Positions 9,136-21,300 are shown, numbered from the stretch's first letter. The stretch: 64,000 nt of DNA from Amblyomma americanum (GCF_052857255.1 NC_135497.1:347092799-347156798), one strand, 5' to 3'. Made by a program: numbers and translations. Notes: generated by a model not told the origin, from the letters alone.

Positions 9136-10075
9136 GCAATGTTCTCTTTGCTGTACCGCCTTAGAACTTTGATGCTGAAACACTTGAATGAAGAACTCGT
9201 CGTGTTGGGTGAGGAGGCCTTCCTCCTCCGCTGGTTAGCAAGGTTCGTTGTTGTTAGCGATAGAGGTGTGTCCACGCCCATCCTTCCGTATTAGCAAGTT
9301 TGGCGAGTGTAGCTCATTTTTTCCTTCCTTGTATTACACTTGAGGGCATAATGAATCTGCTTTAAGCCAGCTCGTGTAGAAACCATGAATTGTTCACTGA
9401 AATGCTATTTGGATATATGTATTACCTGTACAATGATGGCTCATTGTGATGTCTTTAGAAACCAGACCACTTGTGTAAAGAGTCCTTAGCACTGTAGATA
9501 TTTTCGGAAAAATAAAATTCTCCTAAAAGTTCTAACAGTGCCCACGCTGCTTCTTGCAGCTGCAGTAGTTTCCCATGGAACAGAATAAGACGAAGTGAGG
9601 CCATTTGGTCGGTTTTCACATTCCCGATGGGGTTGACCTGTTTTGTGGGGCCTTCTGTTAAGGCAACCTAGTTTTCAGCAGCTACCGCGAACCGCGGTGA
9701 CCCTGACTGACGGCACTCACGGGGCGTCCGCGTGGCACGAAGGAAAGAAAATTTATTAAAAAAATTTTCGCACAAATCCACGCTGTGAAGGTGGAAGGAC
9801 AGCGAAGCCAGGCTGTTTTCATTCACTTTTCAGCCTTGCGTTTTTTGCTTACGACCATCACACGAAAACGCAACCATAATATTTACCGGAAAACACACGC
9901 GGGGAGAAGGCACTTGCTTCGCATGGTTTGCAAGAGCCGTTATCGTACATTATGCGGTCTGCACTTCACACGAGGGCTTCGAATGACGTCAGCCCCTTCC
10001 GAAGCAGCTCTCAACATAATGTTTACCGGAACGCATAGTTGTAATTGTCAGCGCCGCTCGTAGTAAATATTCGTT
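9136..10075. other. No recognisable feature
   Basis: No domain, SINE or repeat is identified. There is a short A/T run at about 9755-9770 and a 92-codon frame at 9785-10063 without motifs. Confidence 0.4.
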
Positions 10076-10225
10076 CCCTTACGACGCGGTTTGGGTGCCC
10101 ACTGAGATATGTAAGGCGTGACTTCCTTTCCTTAAAACCAATTTTCATTACCATTTCCTTGCCTTACGGCGCTGTTCGGGTGTCCACCAAGATATGTGCG
10201 ACAGGCGTCATTTCCTTTCCTTAAA
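10076..10225 (+). mobile_element. Two SINE 3'-end scraps in tandem
   Basis: Two successive blocks read TTACG(A/G)CG...GGGTG(C/T)CCAC..AGATATGT...TTCCTTTCCTTAAA, at about 10076-10136 and 10152-10225. They resemble the 3' quarter of the family A SINE but are a diverged subtype. Confidence 0.55.
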
Positions 10226-10237
10226 TTTTCTCACGTC

Positions 10238-10532
10238 CCTGGCGTCGCGCCGAAGGGACGATTGCGTTCCGTGGACCCCTTGACAACGCTGCAAAGCGCA
10301 GTCGCCTCCCGCTCTTAAAGACGGAGCTGTACTTTTTATGTTTTTTAGCTGTTCTTAGTTACTGTATTTTTATTTATTTCCTTTTTGTTGGATTTATTTT
10401 TTTATTTTTCTTTATTTTTCTACATTACGACTCCTTTATTATTCGTCTTTAAAAGCAGGACGCGACAGCGTGTTGCCGCATTGCCAAGGAATCTACGGAA
10501 CGCAATCGTCTGTTCGGCGCGACGTCTGGCCC
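10238..10532. mobile_element. Fold-back / MITE-like element
   Basis: The left arm (about 10238-10326) and right arm (about 10442-10532) are imperfect reverse complements. Matching segments include CGTCGCGCCGAA, GACGATTGCGTTCCGT and TCTTTAAAGACG-type ends. The interior (10327-10441) is T-rich and non-coding. With arms of ~89 bp and no coding, it looks like a non-autonomous fold-back or MITE-like element. I could not assign a superfamily or clear target duplication. Confidence 0.6.
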
Positions 10533-10544
10533 GTTGGACAATTG

Positions 10545-10700
10545 TATAATTAAGAACCTAATCGGCTTGTATTTTCTATTTTTTGTTGCGTTGCTTGCTT
10601 TTGTTTATAGTGTTATCACTTTATTCACTCCCCTCTGTAATGCCAAACAGCCCTGAGCGTTGAAATGAAATGAAATGAAAAATAAAATGAAATGAAAAAA
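10545..10700 (+). mobile_element. Probable LINE 3' end with (GAAAT)n tail
   Basis: CTGTAATGCCAAACAGCCCTGAGCG is followed by repeated GAAAT units (10663-10697). A 3' UTR running into a short-period A-rich tail is typical of LINE insertion ends. No coding region is attached. Confidence 0.45.
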
Positions 10701-10765
10701 TTTAAGGAAAGGAAATACGCGCAGCGGTGGCTCGTTATCGTTCCCCAGGGGCCCTATTCTCAACA

Positions 10766-13700
10766 CGCATGGCCGCCGTTCGCCGCCATATTGTCTCTCT
10801 GATTGGCTTATTGGGCGATCACGTGCAAGTCACGAGTTTTAAATTTGTGGCGCGAAACTTTGAGGCTTCGAAATACCTTTCTGCCGTGACGTCAAAATGA
10901 CGTGTACTTGAAGACTGATATTTAGCACAGTTATATTTTGTGCCGGGTCGGTAAATTTAAATGTCTGTAGAGGAAAAACGAAGCTACAGCTGGCATGGAA
11001 GAAAACACTTGGCTCGTTTTAGCAATTTTGAGAAAAAAAGTTCGTACTGTGAGGGTTGCTTCCTAGAATGTGATTGGCTGGAGGAATGTCACGTGATTCA
11101 CGTGATACGCAAGCATAATTCAGTGAGGTCAAAATGACGTTTAGTGACGCAAAGAAAATGCTGCCATTGCTGAAAAATGCCCCATTTGGCCGCCATATAT
11201 TGAGACGGCCGCAAGATGGTCGAATTATGGTGGACATAGTCGAATTATGACCACACTGATTTATACGGCTGTTAGCTCACCGTAGTTTGGTAGGCGCTTA
11301 TTTGAAGTAATAAACTGTTCCGAAACATGGTTGTTTTGAATGTAGAAGCATTGAAACGGCGTTGTAATGGTACCTCTTAATTAAGCAGCCTTTTAGAGCC
11401 TTAATTATCAGAGCGTAATTTTACACCCGCGTGAGGTCTCTAGCTGCGCTCCCGTTTCAAACGCTTCTCTCATGATAAGTAATTATCGGTCCGCGCGGTC
11501 GCGGTTGCTACAGCGCGGATATGGCGGCGTCCGTAGCTGCCGTTTGTTGTCACGGGCTGCGAGAAGCGAAGCATTCGTGAGTGCGCCTCAGTGTTTTCGA
11601 AGGACTGCCCGGTTCGTGAGTGTGGCTGCCTGGCCAGCGATATATGGTGTGGTGGCTGTGCAAGAAGATTTGCGGCAAGAGGCAGCGCGTGAGCACCTTG
11701 GTCTGCCTTAAACATGGTATTGTAGGTGCTCCGGCCGTTACTCTGATCCTGTGTTTCAAGGCGCGATCGGTAGCTGTGAACGTCTGGACACCAATTAGTT
11801 CAGTGTTTGCCTCTATTTACACGCTGTCGCTGACCTGATATTCTACTGCGGGAGTGATGAGAGGGTGGCACAAAGGGTTGTCTGCCGGCTGAGCAACATG
11901 CTTCCAGAATGTGTTCGGCTTGTCGGCGGGACTGTGCTCATCAGGAAATTGCCCTCATCAGTGCATCATCTGTGTGCTCAATTTGTGTGCATGAGTGTCT
12001 GTGTGCATAAGGGCAGTTTCTGAAGACAGCGGTGTCAGCAAGGCAGCGTACATGTGCCAGGTACATCGTCTCGAGTATCGATGAGGTAAGGGAAACAGCT
12101 ACAAAAAATTGCTGTTGACTTTCTTCAGATGGCTGCATGCAAAGTTCATATTGATATCTGGTGGCTTTCTTCGGGTGTGTAATAACAAGTCCCTTATGTT
12201 CCTGCCCTTTTTTGGTCACATGCAAACAGCTGTGAATCTCGTGGCACATTTATTTGTAGCCTATTAAGCGAGGAAGCCTTGCGCAAATAAAAACAGCATT
12301 TCAAAATAGTCTTGTCTGTAAAGTAAAACGCACAACGAGTTTTCAGATTACTACAATATGCGGATGTGGGTGACTCGTAGGGCGTCTGCATGTCCATGGT
12401 TTTCTTTCATTGCACAAAAAAGCAATGGCTTGGCATCTGCATTTTGATAAATGCAGTTGCAAAAGCATTCGTGTAGTGAGATTTTAGTGCAGTTCAATAT
12501 TCTGAGGAAAAGTTAACCTTGGACTTCCCCTACAATGTGCCTTGTAGCAGTTGCCTTCACTGCAACACAATAAAAACAAATATGTAATAATTATTTATAC
12601 CCAGAAGTCTGGCTGTAGTCAAGCTGTTTTCACAGTTTTGTTTTACTTCCTCCATCATTTTGATAGAGATGACCAATAAAATATAACTGTTACAAAAGCA
12701 GTTTATTTGAGTAGTAGTTACAGTCATACATGAAAATTTAGTTTGATAATTACAGCCCTGTGATGTCTCGTATTTGAAAGTCTTTCCTCTTGTGTGTATG
12801 AAACTTGCATTGCACTCAAGCACACGCACTAAAGACAGTGTTGATTGCCTTCCAGGTGACATGTGTATAATGTGCCTCTTCGATGCATCACTGCTATCCT
12901 AGGAAGTCATGTGCTGAGGAATGCTGCTGCAAGGCTCAACATCATTCACCTCTCAGCTAGAGTGCTTCTCAAGCAAAGAATCATTCTTTGGAAGGGTTGC
13001 ATTGGATGTCTTCACAGGTGTCAAGTGCTGTACATATGGAACAGGATTCTTTTCAAAGGCAATCACAACTTGCACTGTGCGACACATTGCATGCATCCGC
13101 ACTTAGCTGCAGGACTCACTGGCATAGTTTTCGCCTGTAGTCATGCTATGATCAGTCTATGTAAACATTTTTTGTGCTTCAAGTTTCATTGCACACAGCA
13201 AGAAAGCTGTTCAAGTCTGTGATTTTTGTGCTGCTCTTTAAACAGGACCAAATTTTCCTTTCAGTTTCTCACTAGAGTGTGTAATGACAGGTGTGTTTGA
13301 TGTGTAGACTAGGCTTTTCTCTAATGCTGAAGTTCTTCACGTGACAGGAAGCGTAGAAGAAACTTTAATCCTACCATCTGCAAATTTGCCGGATGTGTGC
13401 TTATACACATGCTTTAACGCTACTGAACAGTTGCTAATTCCTAATGTACTGCAATACTGTGTGCTCTCTTTATGCAGAATGTGCATGTTGGTGCTTTAGT
13501 GCAGTGAAACAGAGGAAGTCACCAAAATGTTTTTCTCCTGCCAGCAGAGCTTTGAACCAGTACTTCTCTTTGATTTCTGTTAAAAGTTTGTGCTCCATGA
13601 CGTGATTACTGCTTCACTGAAATTTCTTGACATGCACGAAACATAGGGATGTGTATGCAGTCATTTATCACATCTTGCTCAGGGCGCAGTCTGATTTTGT

Positions 13701-16016
13701 AGGCAACTGTTCGTCCGATAGGAGGTCCCTAATGTGTCATCTGTGTGTGCTCACAGAGCAAAGCAAGCTTTGTCTCCTGACATTTCTTTGCCTCTGTGCC
13801 TGTTTTCTACTGTTGCTTTTAAATGCTATGTGTAGTGATACAGCAATCCACTAGTTTTCCTCTGAGCAAAAAGTGAGGCAACTCTTTCATGTTTGCCATC
13901 TGCCAAGCTTGTATGAATGAAAGACAAGGCAGCTGTCTGCTAGTTCGATTAGTTTCGCTGTGTAACGCCCCGCTTTTACCAACCTTGTTGCTGGCACTTT
14001 GCTTCTTGGCTGCTGCTAATGCTGTTAGGCAAATTTGACAAAAATTCCAGACAATCTGTTCAACCTATGTTTCTTTGGTAAAACTGGGGCATCAATGGAT
14101 GCATTGCTATTTTTTTATTCAACACAGGAATCTACTGGATTTGGCACTTCGTGAAATGGGCATTATCAATGTGCACATATACCGCATCACACTTCTTTCA
14201 CACATTGCAACTTGTCTTGTTACCGGAGAAATCTGCCTCTGTGACCCTGATGTGTGCGGGATTTTACCACTTTTGCTGTGTGGCAGCAGCAATCGGCTCA
14301 TTACTGTCATTGCCATCACATGTCCTGCAGCAGTCATGAAATTTTCTTTTGTATCAAAAACAAATGTGTTTGTTGTGATACTTTGCAGAAAGGAAGTTTG
14401 TTCTACAGCTGACTTGCTCCGAAATTTTGCTTGAGCTTCAAAAAAAAATTGGAAGCAAAGCAATTATTTTTTTAAAACAAGGTAATATTTCAGGAGGCTC
14501 AAATTTTGTGCAATATATCTTCCAGTGCACTCAATTTCCACTAACATATTGCAGTTTTCTCTGCCTTTGTATTACAGTTGATTTGTTTAGTCAATAAAAT
14601 ACACCAGTTTCACTTACATCTATCCTGTTCACCAGTTTATTGTCTACTTTACCCAGTACTCAGGCCTTCCCTTGTGATTAACTGTGTCAGTGCCACCAAT
14701 GTCTAATCCCACCTCTGTGTAAAATTATCTATGCATGCGTGGCTGTGCTGATGTTCGGCAAAAAAAAGATGCAAATGACTAAATGCATGAGAAAATTGCA
14801 TTCAACCCTTTAGGGCACTTTGTACACAACTGCGTACATTGCAAAATAATTTTTCTCGTGGTTTGCTTTAGTTGTCACTGATTTATTCATTTCAATCCCA
14901 TTTAGCATCCATCGTCCTCTAAATAGGGTGCTTTTTATGGTTGCAGCACATATTTTTCTGGCAGAATACAACAGCATAGCAACTGCTCCAGTATGTATGT
15001 TTGTAAACAATGCCTAGATCAAAAATTGGAATGCTTGTTCTGCTTTGTATTTGGCATTTCTGTTTTGGTTTTTAATGGTGCGCCAGCTGTCTTCAATTGT
15101 AATGAATTGCAGGGTTGTAGTCAAGTCTTCAGGCCACATGGTCTGCTTTTGATCCCCGAAGTGCAAAACTCAGTATTCTTGAAGCTTAAAGGGCCTTGAA
15201 AGGCTAAAATAAGGGTTTTCCTCACCTCGCAGAAGTTTATAGCATGATGGGTGCCTTGAATACTCCACTACACAGCTAAAAAGTGAACCCTGTGGCGTGA
15301 AGTCTTCACGTAGGGGTCTACATGCACCGTATCGTTGCAATTCCTACTGCTGACTTCTCCTTTTAGCTGTGTATTGTATGGTGCTGTGAGGATAATTTAT
15401 TTCGTGTTGAACAATCTCCTGTGGTTTATTAATTATCATGAATACATCCTATGTGGTGCACACATTAAAAAACCTACCGGAAGCCAGTGGCTACCGTCGC
15501 TGGCTAGATTGCTTTTTGTGCATCCTGGAGACTTTTATCTTAATAGTACCCTAACCAGAACACTACCGCTGTCTGTATTGGTGCCTCCCATATGTTGTCT
15601 TGAGGGCGACATCAACATTGAATGTCTTGCCTATTTTCTGTCTAATCTTACGCTTTTGTTTTTCCTGCCATGTTCCTGCCTCTATTGCTGCAATATTTGG
15701 CTGTATTAAATTCTAAAAAGCAGTTACCAATTTTATGTGTTCCCCCACTCTTCTTTGTATACTTCCGGGCCTCAGAGTATGGAAATAAATTAATTTCCTG
15801 CTTGTCTCTAGTGCTCCTAAGTTTACTGTCATGTTTTTGTTCTCCTTCAGCTCTTCGGCTCATGGGGCCACTTAGTTGTCTCTTTAAATACTGCGTGCAA
15901 GACCAACCGGTATGCTTGGCCCCAAAACACATGTTCGGGCTTTGTGTGACATGTACTAGGCAATGAGTGTGCATACATGAACATTAATTTAAGTTTCTTG
16001 AATCATACAAATAAAG
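10766..16016. other. AT-rich interior of the 7.4-kb unit; no gene recognised
   Basis: The first ~500 bp carry CCAAT-like (GATTGGCT, twice) and CACGTG-type sites and TGACGTCA-like sites. From about 11.9 kb the plus strand is T/TG-rich with many AATAAA or AATAAAA signals (for example 12286, 12568, 14594). All open frames are short (<125 codons) and motif-free. A 74-codon stretch free of stops at about 11796-12020 (frame through FYCGSDERVAQRVVCRLSN) follows a TTCAG that could be a splice acceptor, but nothing confirms it as an exon. Confidence 0.4.
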
Positions 16017-16234
16017 CTGCCGCGGTGGCTCAGTGGTTATGGTGGTTGGCTGCTGACCCGAAAGACGCAGGTTCAATCCCGGCCGCAGCAGTAGAGGCCC
16101 GTGTACTGTGCAATGACAGTTCACGGCAAAGAACCCGAGGGGGTCGAATTTATCGAGAGCTTTCTACTACAGCATCTCTCATAGCTTGACTCGCTTTGGG
16201 ATCATAAACCCCATAAAACAAAGCAAATAAAGCA
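16017..16234 (+). mobile_element. tRNA-derived SINE, family B, near full length
   Basis: The head has A box GCGGTGGCTCAGTGGTTATG and B box GGTTCAATCC. The middle (CCCGTGTACTGTGCAATGAC) is close to that of family A. The 3' end is different: CTCATAGCTTGACTCGCTTTGGGATCATAAACCCC and then an A-rich (CAAATAAAG) tail, described here in pieces. It is the only head-bearing family B copy in the window. Confidence 0.82.
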
Positions 16235-18115
16235 AATATCTTGCACATTGCATGTGTCACTGTAATATGGTGTCGTCACCGATATTTACTCTCTACCTCT
16301 ATGTTCCTCCCCTGCCCCTTTGTGGAATAACAGGTGAAGGAACTTTTCCTTATCCGACCTCTCCACCTTTTCTGGCATATATCTTTCTCTCTCACTTGGA
16401 AGCTTGCTGTACTGTACTTGATCAGGCATCTAAAGGAGCTGCTTTATTTTATGGTAGGTGCATAACTGTTATTCTACAACGAAGAAACTTCAAGACGCTG
16501 CCTGACTCGTGTTGCTTGTGTGGACAGCAAGGGAGGTGAGGCGGCCTGTAAGTGCTCAAGAAAATAATTTTGCCCCACCTCACAGAATGTTGTGCTTACT
16601 TGCATCGCACATATAGTGTAGCTGCTTCTGTGTGGTGGTCGTGAGTGTTGCGCATTCACTTGAACAAGTAGAAAAAATTTATGCCTTTCTAGGAAGGGAA
16701 AAACAAGCAAAATTGCTGACAACATTTGTAATTTTTATGAAGTAATATATGTGCCACTTACATCACAAAAGTGCATGCGTGCAGGCTTGCGAAGCAAAAT
16801 ATGAGTACATCACTGAATTTTGTGAGGGTACGCTCTATTCAAATTATGTTGTGTGTGTGTGGGGGGGGGGAGTTTTCGCTTTGTTCTATGTTGTATGTTA
16901 TTATTGCCAGAAAAGAATCTTTTTTCCCCGGCTTTGCACATTTAAGTTGATAATAAGGGATGCGCACTCGGTGTGTTCTCCTTGACGAGATTTACTCCGA
17001 TATTCCGCGCTTTGCAGTTTCGTTTCGTGCGCGGGTGCATGCAAACATGACTAACAACAGAGTCTGGTGCAACGCGTTGCCTAAAATGCGCACATCGGCT
17101 TGCCTTGCCAAGCATGCATTTCAGCACTAAACACATCTTGGAGGCCTTCCAAGCGCACACAGATACAACTCCGCTGCACCCCGCTCTCTGTTAAAGCCGA
17201 TACGTAGCGATTAAAAGCTTTAGCACCTTTGCTGACCTGACGGTAGCTGACGCGGCGCCTAGGAAACAGTGGGTTTCCGCAGAGTTTACAACGCTAAGTA
17301 TGCGAGCGTTGTCCTCAGACAGGGACTGCTGGCCTGCGCGTATTTAGGCGCCGTTTCGGGCGCCTTTTCAGCACTGGCGGCACCACTCTAAAAATATAGC
17401 TCTCGTTGCTTCCTTTCCTGGCCTGGACGAGATGACTTTTCCCTCAGAAAACTGCCTTAGTCTCAGTTCCTGCATTCAACTGTAGCTGGTAAGCAAATGT
17501 GCGAAGCTGTCATCGATCGTTATAAGGAGCAATGCCACAAAGGCATCATGCCGGCCAAAGCTTTCACTTTCCGCTCCCATTCGGCACGTACGCCATTACG
17601 AATACCCTGGCCCCGTTCCTGATGTTCGCCAGCTTCTCTGGGCAACAGTACGCACGCGTGTGGCGCCGCTCGTGACTCGCGGGTACGCCATCAGTTCACC
17701 TCGACTGAAAAGTCGTCTAGGCTGCGCCCTCGCTCGCACCGCCGCATCGAACTCGATGAACGCTTTGACAACCGGCGTGCGAGTCTTTCGCACTGAGTAG
17801 CCTTAGTCGGTCTGCCCTTAGCTGCTGCCGGACATCCGACATGATACTCAAGAGGCCGCAACATATTTCACTCCTTCGCACTGCCCCTCGACGCGTATGC
17901 ACCGAAGATTGCAACGCAGAGGCTCAGCGCAAGCTCCCGAAGCGGCGTTCTGTTCCGTACTTGGCGCCAATAGTAGCAGACGACGGTATTTATTTCTAGA
18001 TCAGTTTTTACTTTTTTTCTCTCTCTTCACGTAATCAGATTCTGTGGGTACGTAACCTGGCAGCGCCTTGATGGTTACGTCACGCCAACGTCACAATTTG
18101 AAAAAAATGGCGAAA
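16235..18115. other. No recognised gene; GC rises after 17.1 kb
   Basis: 16235-17100 is AT-rich with a G-run (16857-16870). 17170-18115 is GC-richer with overlapping minus-strand frames (17596-17793, 17717-17914) lacking known motifs. It forms the right part of the inverted-repeat-bounded unit. Confidence 0.4.
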
Positions 18116-18132
18116 TGTCGAGAATAGGGCCC

Positions 18133-18292
18133 CAGGTGGTCGAAATAATTCCGGAGTCTTCCACTACGGCACCTCTTTCTTCATTGCTTCTCTTAGTCGC
18201 TCCATTACACCTTCCATTACTGCCTGGTTCGGGTGTTCGCCGAGATGTGAGACAGACAACGAGCTCTTTCCTTTCCCCAGAAACCAGTTATC
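18133..18292 (+). mobile_element. SINE family A 3' half, interrupted at its 5' side
   Basis: It starts abruptly at CAGGTGGTCGAAATAATTCC, an internal SINE position, and runs to CCTTTCCCCAGAAACCAG. The break coincides with the right end of the 7.4-kb unit, suggesting the unit inserted in a SINE. The expected left SINE half near 10700-10747 is too diverged to confirm this. Confidence 0.7.
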
Positions 18293-18317
18293 AATGAAAG
18301 GATATGACGCTGTCGAA

Positions 18318-18600
18318 CATATCTTGGTGGACACCCAAATCGCGCCGTAAGGGAGGAGGAGGAGGAGGAATAAACTTTATTACGCTTTTCTGTCGCCGTT
18401 AGCCCAATTTCGCCCCAGGTGGCCTCCATGTAGGGGCGACCTCGAGGATCCAATCTGCGACGTTGGCTTGTACTTGTTTTTCCTCACTGCGTATGATCTT
18501 TTCCCTGCTGCCAGCTGAGGGATATGGCAGAAGCTTTCTGGGAGGTGGATTTCCCTCGAATACCCAGAGAATATGGTCACCATCTGCGGTAAAGTTTTTG
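18318..18600 (-). pseudogene. SINE scrap plus LINE 3' end with (TCC)n tail
   Basis: 18318-18352 is a minus-strand SINE 3' scrap (GGTGGACACCCAAATCGCGC). From 18353, GGAGGAGGAGGAATAAACTT is the reverse complement of AATAAAGTTTATTCC plus a (TCC)n tail. Reading on, the minus strand encodes ADWILEVAPTWRPPGAKLG and a stop, a LINE C-terminus. Coding similarity fades by about 18600. Confidence 0.6.
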
Positions 18601-18632
18601 TCCCAAATTTGGCAAATAGGATTAACTTTACA

Positions 18633-18951
18633 CCGCCGCTGCGGTGGCTCAGTGCTTTGCGCGCTCGACTACTGATCCGGAGTTCCCGGTCTCGAACCCG
18701 ACCGCGGCGGCTGCGTTTTTATGGAGGAAGAATGCTAAGGCGCCCGTGTGCTGTGCGATGTCAGTGCACATTAATGATCCCCAGGTGGTCAAAATTATTC
18801 CTGAGCCCTCCACTACGGCACCTCTCTCTTCCTTTCTTATTTCACTCTCGCCTTTATCCGTTCTCTTACGGCGCGGCTCAGGTGTCCAATGATTATATGA
18901 GACAGATACTGCGCCATTTCCTTTCCCCAAAAACTAATTATTATTATTAAC
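18633..18951 (+). mobile_element. Ruka-type SINE (family A), full length
   Basis: The head at 18633-18710 has an A box (GCGGTGGCTCAGTG) and a mutated B box (GGTCTCGAACCC has one inserted base compared with GGTTCGAACCC). The body follows to CCATTTCCTTTCCCCAAAAA, with a short (ATT)n tail to 18951. Confidence 0.88.
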
Positions 18952-19102
18952 TTTACCTTTTGTACTTAAGGCCAATCGGTATGGGCACATAAGACTTGTC
19001 TGAGCTCCTCGGAGAGTCGTAGCTTGTGCCCTGGTAAGCTCTTGGTGTGGGCACACATAATACCGTGCTCAATATGAACTGCTTTGCACAAGATGTGACA
19101 TT

Positions 19103-20060
19103 TGGTGGTAGTGGGAACTTTTATTGCCAACGATGTAATAGTGGAGTGAAGCTCTCTTCATGGCACTTGAATGCTCCGTCACTGTGAGGAGCCACCCCTA
19201 GCAAACGAAGGACAGCCCTTGGAAAGCAGTTCTGAGAGCACTGGTGGTGATCCGGCGCTGGTCTTGGGGAGAAGTTTCGGTCATAAAAGTCTCCCAGTAA
19301 GACTATGCTACGGTCGGTGATGGGGGATGAGGAAAGGTGGAGCAGGGTGTGTAGAAAGTCTCCTGGTTTTCCGCAAAGTTTCCATGACGAGGACAATTGG
19401 CCTGGGTATTGGGCATGTACTAGTGTGGGGTATGGAGCAGTCAGAATTTACAGTCCTCGCCAGTGTGCGGCCTGCGCTAAGGTGAGGGATGGGGCTGGGG
19501 GTGCGTACTCACGTCGTTGTTCCCGGTAGTACGATTGAATATCACGGAAGGACAGCAGGCGCTCCTCGGCCTGTAGAAAGGGCTAGACTCCCGCCAGGAA
19601 TGTCAGACCTCGGGCTAAGGAATGATCCTCCTCGTTGCCAGGGAGGTCGGCATATGCTGGCGTCCAGATGAGGGTAATAGGTCGCCGGGGCTGCCAGAAG
19701 CGTAGTAAACGAGCAGCGGTGCGGGATATGTAGCCATTGGCATATTTGAGAATGGTAGATTTAGAGTCAGAGATAATTTCTGTGGCAGATGTAGATATAG
19801 AGCAAGCGCGATGGCTGCCTCTTCTGCCTGCTTGATAGAATTGGTGATGATTGAGCTGGAGGTCAGAAGTTTTGCTCGATTGTCGGCTACCGCCAGCTCC
19901 ATGCGGGAGCCTGACGTGTACTCCGCTGCGTCCACGTAGACCACCTCATGGTCATCGCCATACTGTTTGTGGAGGGCCCGAGCCCTTCCTACTGTATGGT
20001 CCCTGTCCCGCTCATGGTGCATGCTCTTGGGTAAGGGGTACGTTGAGTTTAGAGCGGAGG
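19103..20060 (-). pseudogene. LINE 3' end: RNase H domain to tail
   Basis: The minus-strand frame at 20022-19615 begins in an H-x-RDHTVGRARALHKQYGDD-type linker and enters RNase H with VVYVDAAEYTSGSRMELAV (Asp of the first strand) and KQAEEAAIALAL (Glu). After frame breaks it reads TLIWTPAYADLPGNEEDHSLA, the WxPxHxxxxGNExAH motif with His changed to Tyr. The 3' terminus is CCACTACCACCA-like at 19103, as in the element at 2004. It is 5'-truncated and has several stops. Confidence 0.72.
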
Positions 20061-20836
20061 ATAGGAAAAAGGGAGACCCCTTCGGTAGGGTGTGTAGATG
20101 GGGTGAGGTTCAATTGGGGTAATAAAGTTCAGTTCGTGAAACAGTGCAAGCACAATGGGGCTAGAAATTGTTAAAGTTAGCTGTCGATGCAAACAACAAA
20201 GCACACTGAATGTTCGGTTATGTGAAGTGCTTTGACATTGAGCATTGATAACATACAGCGGGAAGCTCATTTGGTTCAGATTGGACGCGTTCAAAGCTAT
20301 ATTGAGTGCAATAGCACGTCCCTCCGCCTATTTTTATGTCATTAATATGTACTCTGGCTGTCTGCCAAGCGATAATCAGTTGTCAGATCTAATGCGTTGC
20401 AGTCCATATTGAGCGTGATCAATGGCGCCCAAACAATATCTTAGTCATTTTTCTGCTTTCATAGAGCCTAAGGGTTGTTTTGCTCACTGTAATATCTACA
20501 TAAATATAAGAGCGCACGCAGAACTCTGAGCATTAGATTCGTAAAGAACATTTATTCTCTACCCCCTCCCCCTCCAAAAAAACACTCGAATGAAAAGTCG
20601 CGGCTATTTGCAATATTTTCACATATTATACAACCCAAAATCTTCACTCTACAACAAAGACAGCAACAGAGAACGAATGCCATCCGTAAAATCTTGTACC
20701 CCATGCATGCGAACCCGCGCCCGGCCGTAGAGGCGCTTAGAAAAAAATTGCTGGTGGTTTAGCCCTAGTTAACCCTGGTCGGAAGCGAAAGGAGTCATCT
20801 CCCTGGATAAGTTTGTTGTCGAACGACTGGCGGTTT

Positions 20837-20838
<2 letters not shown>
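20061..20838. other. No gene; a short dispersed-repeat scrap at 20748
   Basis: The sequence is AT-rich. GGTGGTTTAGCCCTAGTTAA at about 20752 resembles GGTGGTTTAGCTCTGCTTAA at 29235 and may be the edge of the same dispersed repeat. Nothing else is recognised. Confidence 0.4.

Positions 20839-20883
<45 letters not shown>
20839..20883. repeat. (AT)n microsatellite
   Basis: About 22 uninterrupted AT units. Confidence 0.97.
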
Positions 20884-20884
<1 letters not shown>

Positions 20885-21300
20885 TGACACACAGTAGTAG
20901 GCATTTTTGTTTATTAGTTAAACACCTTGCTTTCTTCGAGGCATTAAAGCCGCTCTCACAAGAGACCCTATATTTAATAATGCTTCGGTGCTAATTAAAA
21001 CTGTAATATTGCTAGTTGTATACGGAGATATGGAACCAAATCTACATCCAAACGACCTGCGAACCCTGCAAGGGGAGTTTGAAGGATGATTCACTCCGGC
21101 CACCGGTTGGCCTGGTATTGCACTACCTCCGGGATCGGTCTTGTCTTTAGCGCGTCTGTACTATCCTGTCTTTCTATCCCATCTTTTAATTCTCCTACTA
21201 TCTGCACGTGGTAGCGATTGCGGCTCGGCTTGAGCCAGTGAGCAGGCCTCTGCACTTTCCTTTTCTTTCTTCCTGGCAACAACTGACTGACTGACTGAAT
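20884..21300 (+). other. Low-information stretch ending in a (CTGA)n tail
   Basis: CTTTCTTCCTGGCAACAACT is followed by GACTGACTGACTGA at about 21283-21297, which looks like the short-repeat tail of a retroelement 3' end. No coding part is recognised. Confidence 0.35.

Larger units (their letters stand above)
10748..18133. mobile_element. 7.4-kb unit bounded by an 18-bp terminal inverted repeat
   Basis: The left end 10748-10765 reads GGGGCCCTATTCTCAACA. The right end 18116-18133 is the reverse complement of GGGGCCCTATTCTCGACA, a 17/18 match. Trinucleotide CAG abuts both ends if the repeat starts at GGGCCC (10746-10748 and 18133-18135). The sequence right of the unit resumes mid-SINE at CAGGTGGTCGAAAT. 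These traits resemble a DNA transposon with 3-bp duplications (PIF/Harbinger-like is one possibility), but I recognise no transposase inside. Its AT-rich interior holds a later family B SINE. Confidence 0.5.

Noticed and set aside
11472..12020. Transposase exons in the 7.4-kb unit
   Set aside because: The open stretches are short. No helix-turn-helix, Myb or DDE motif could be read, so no gene was called.
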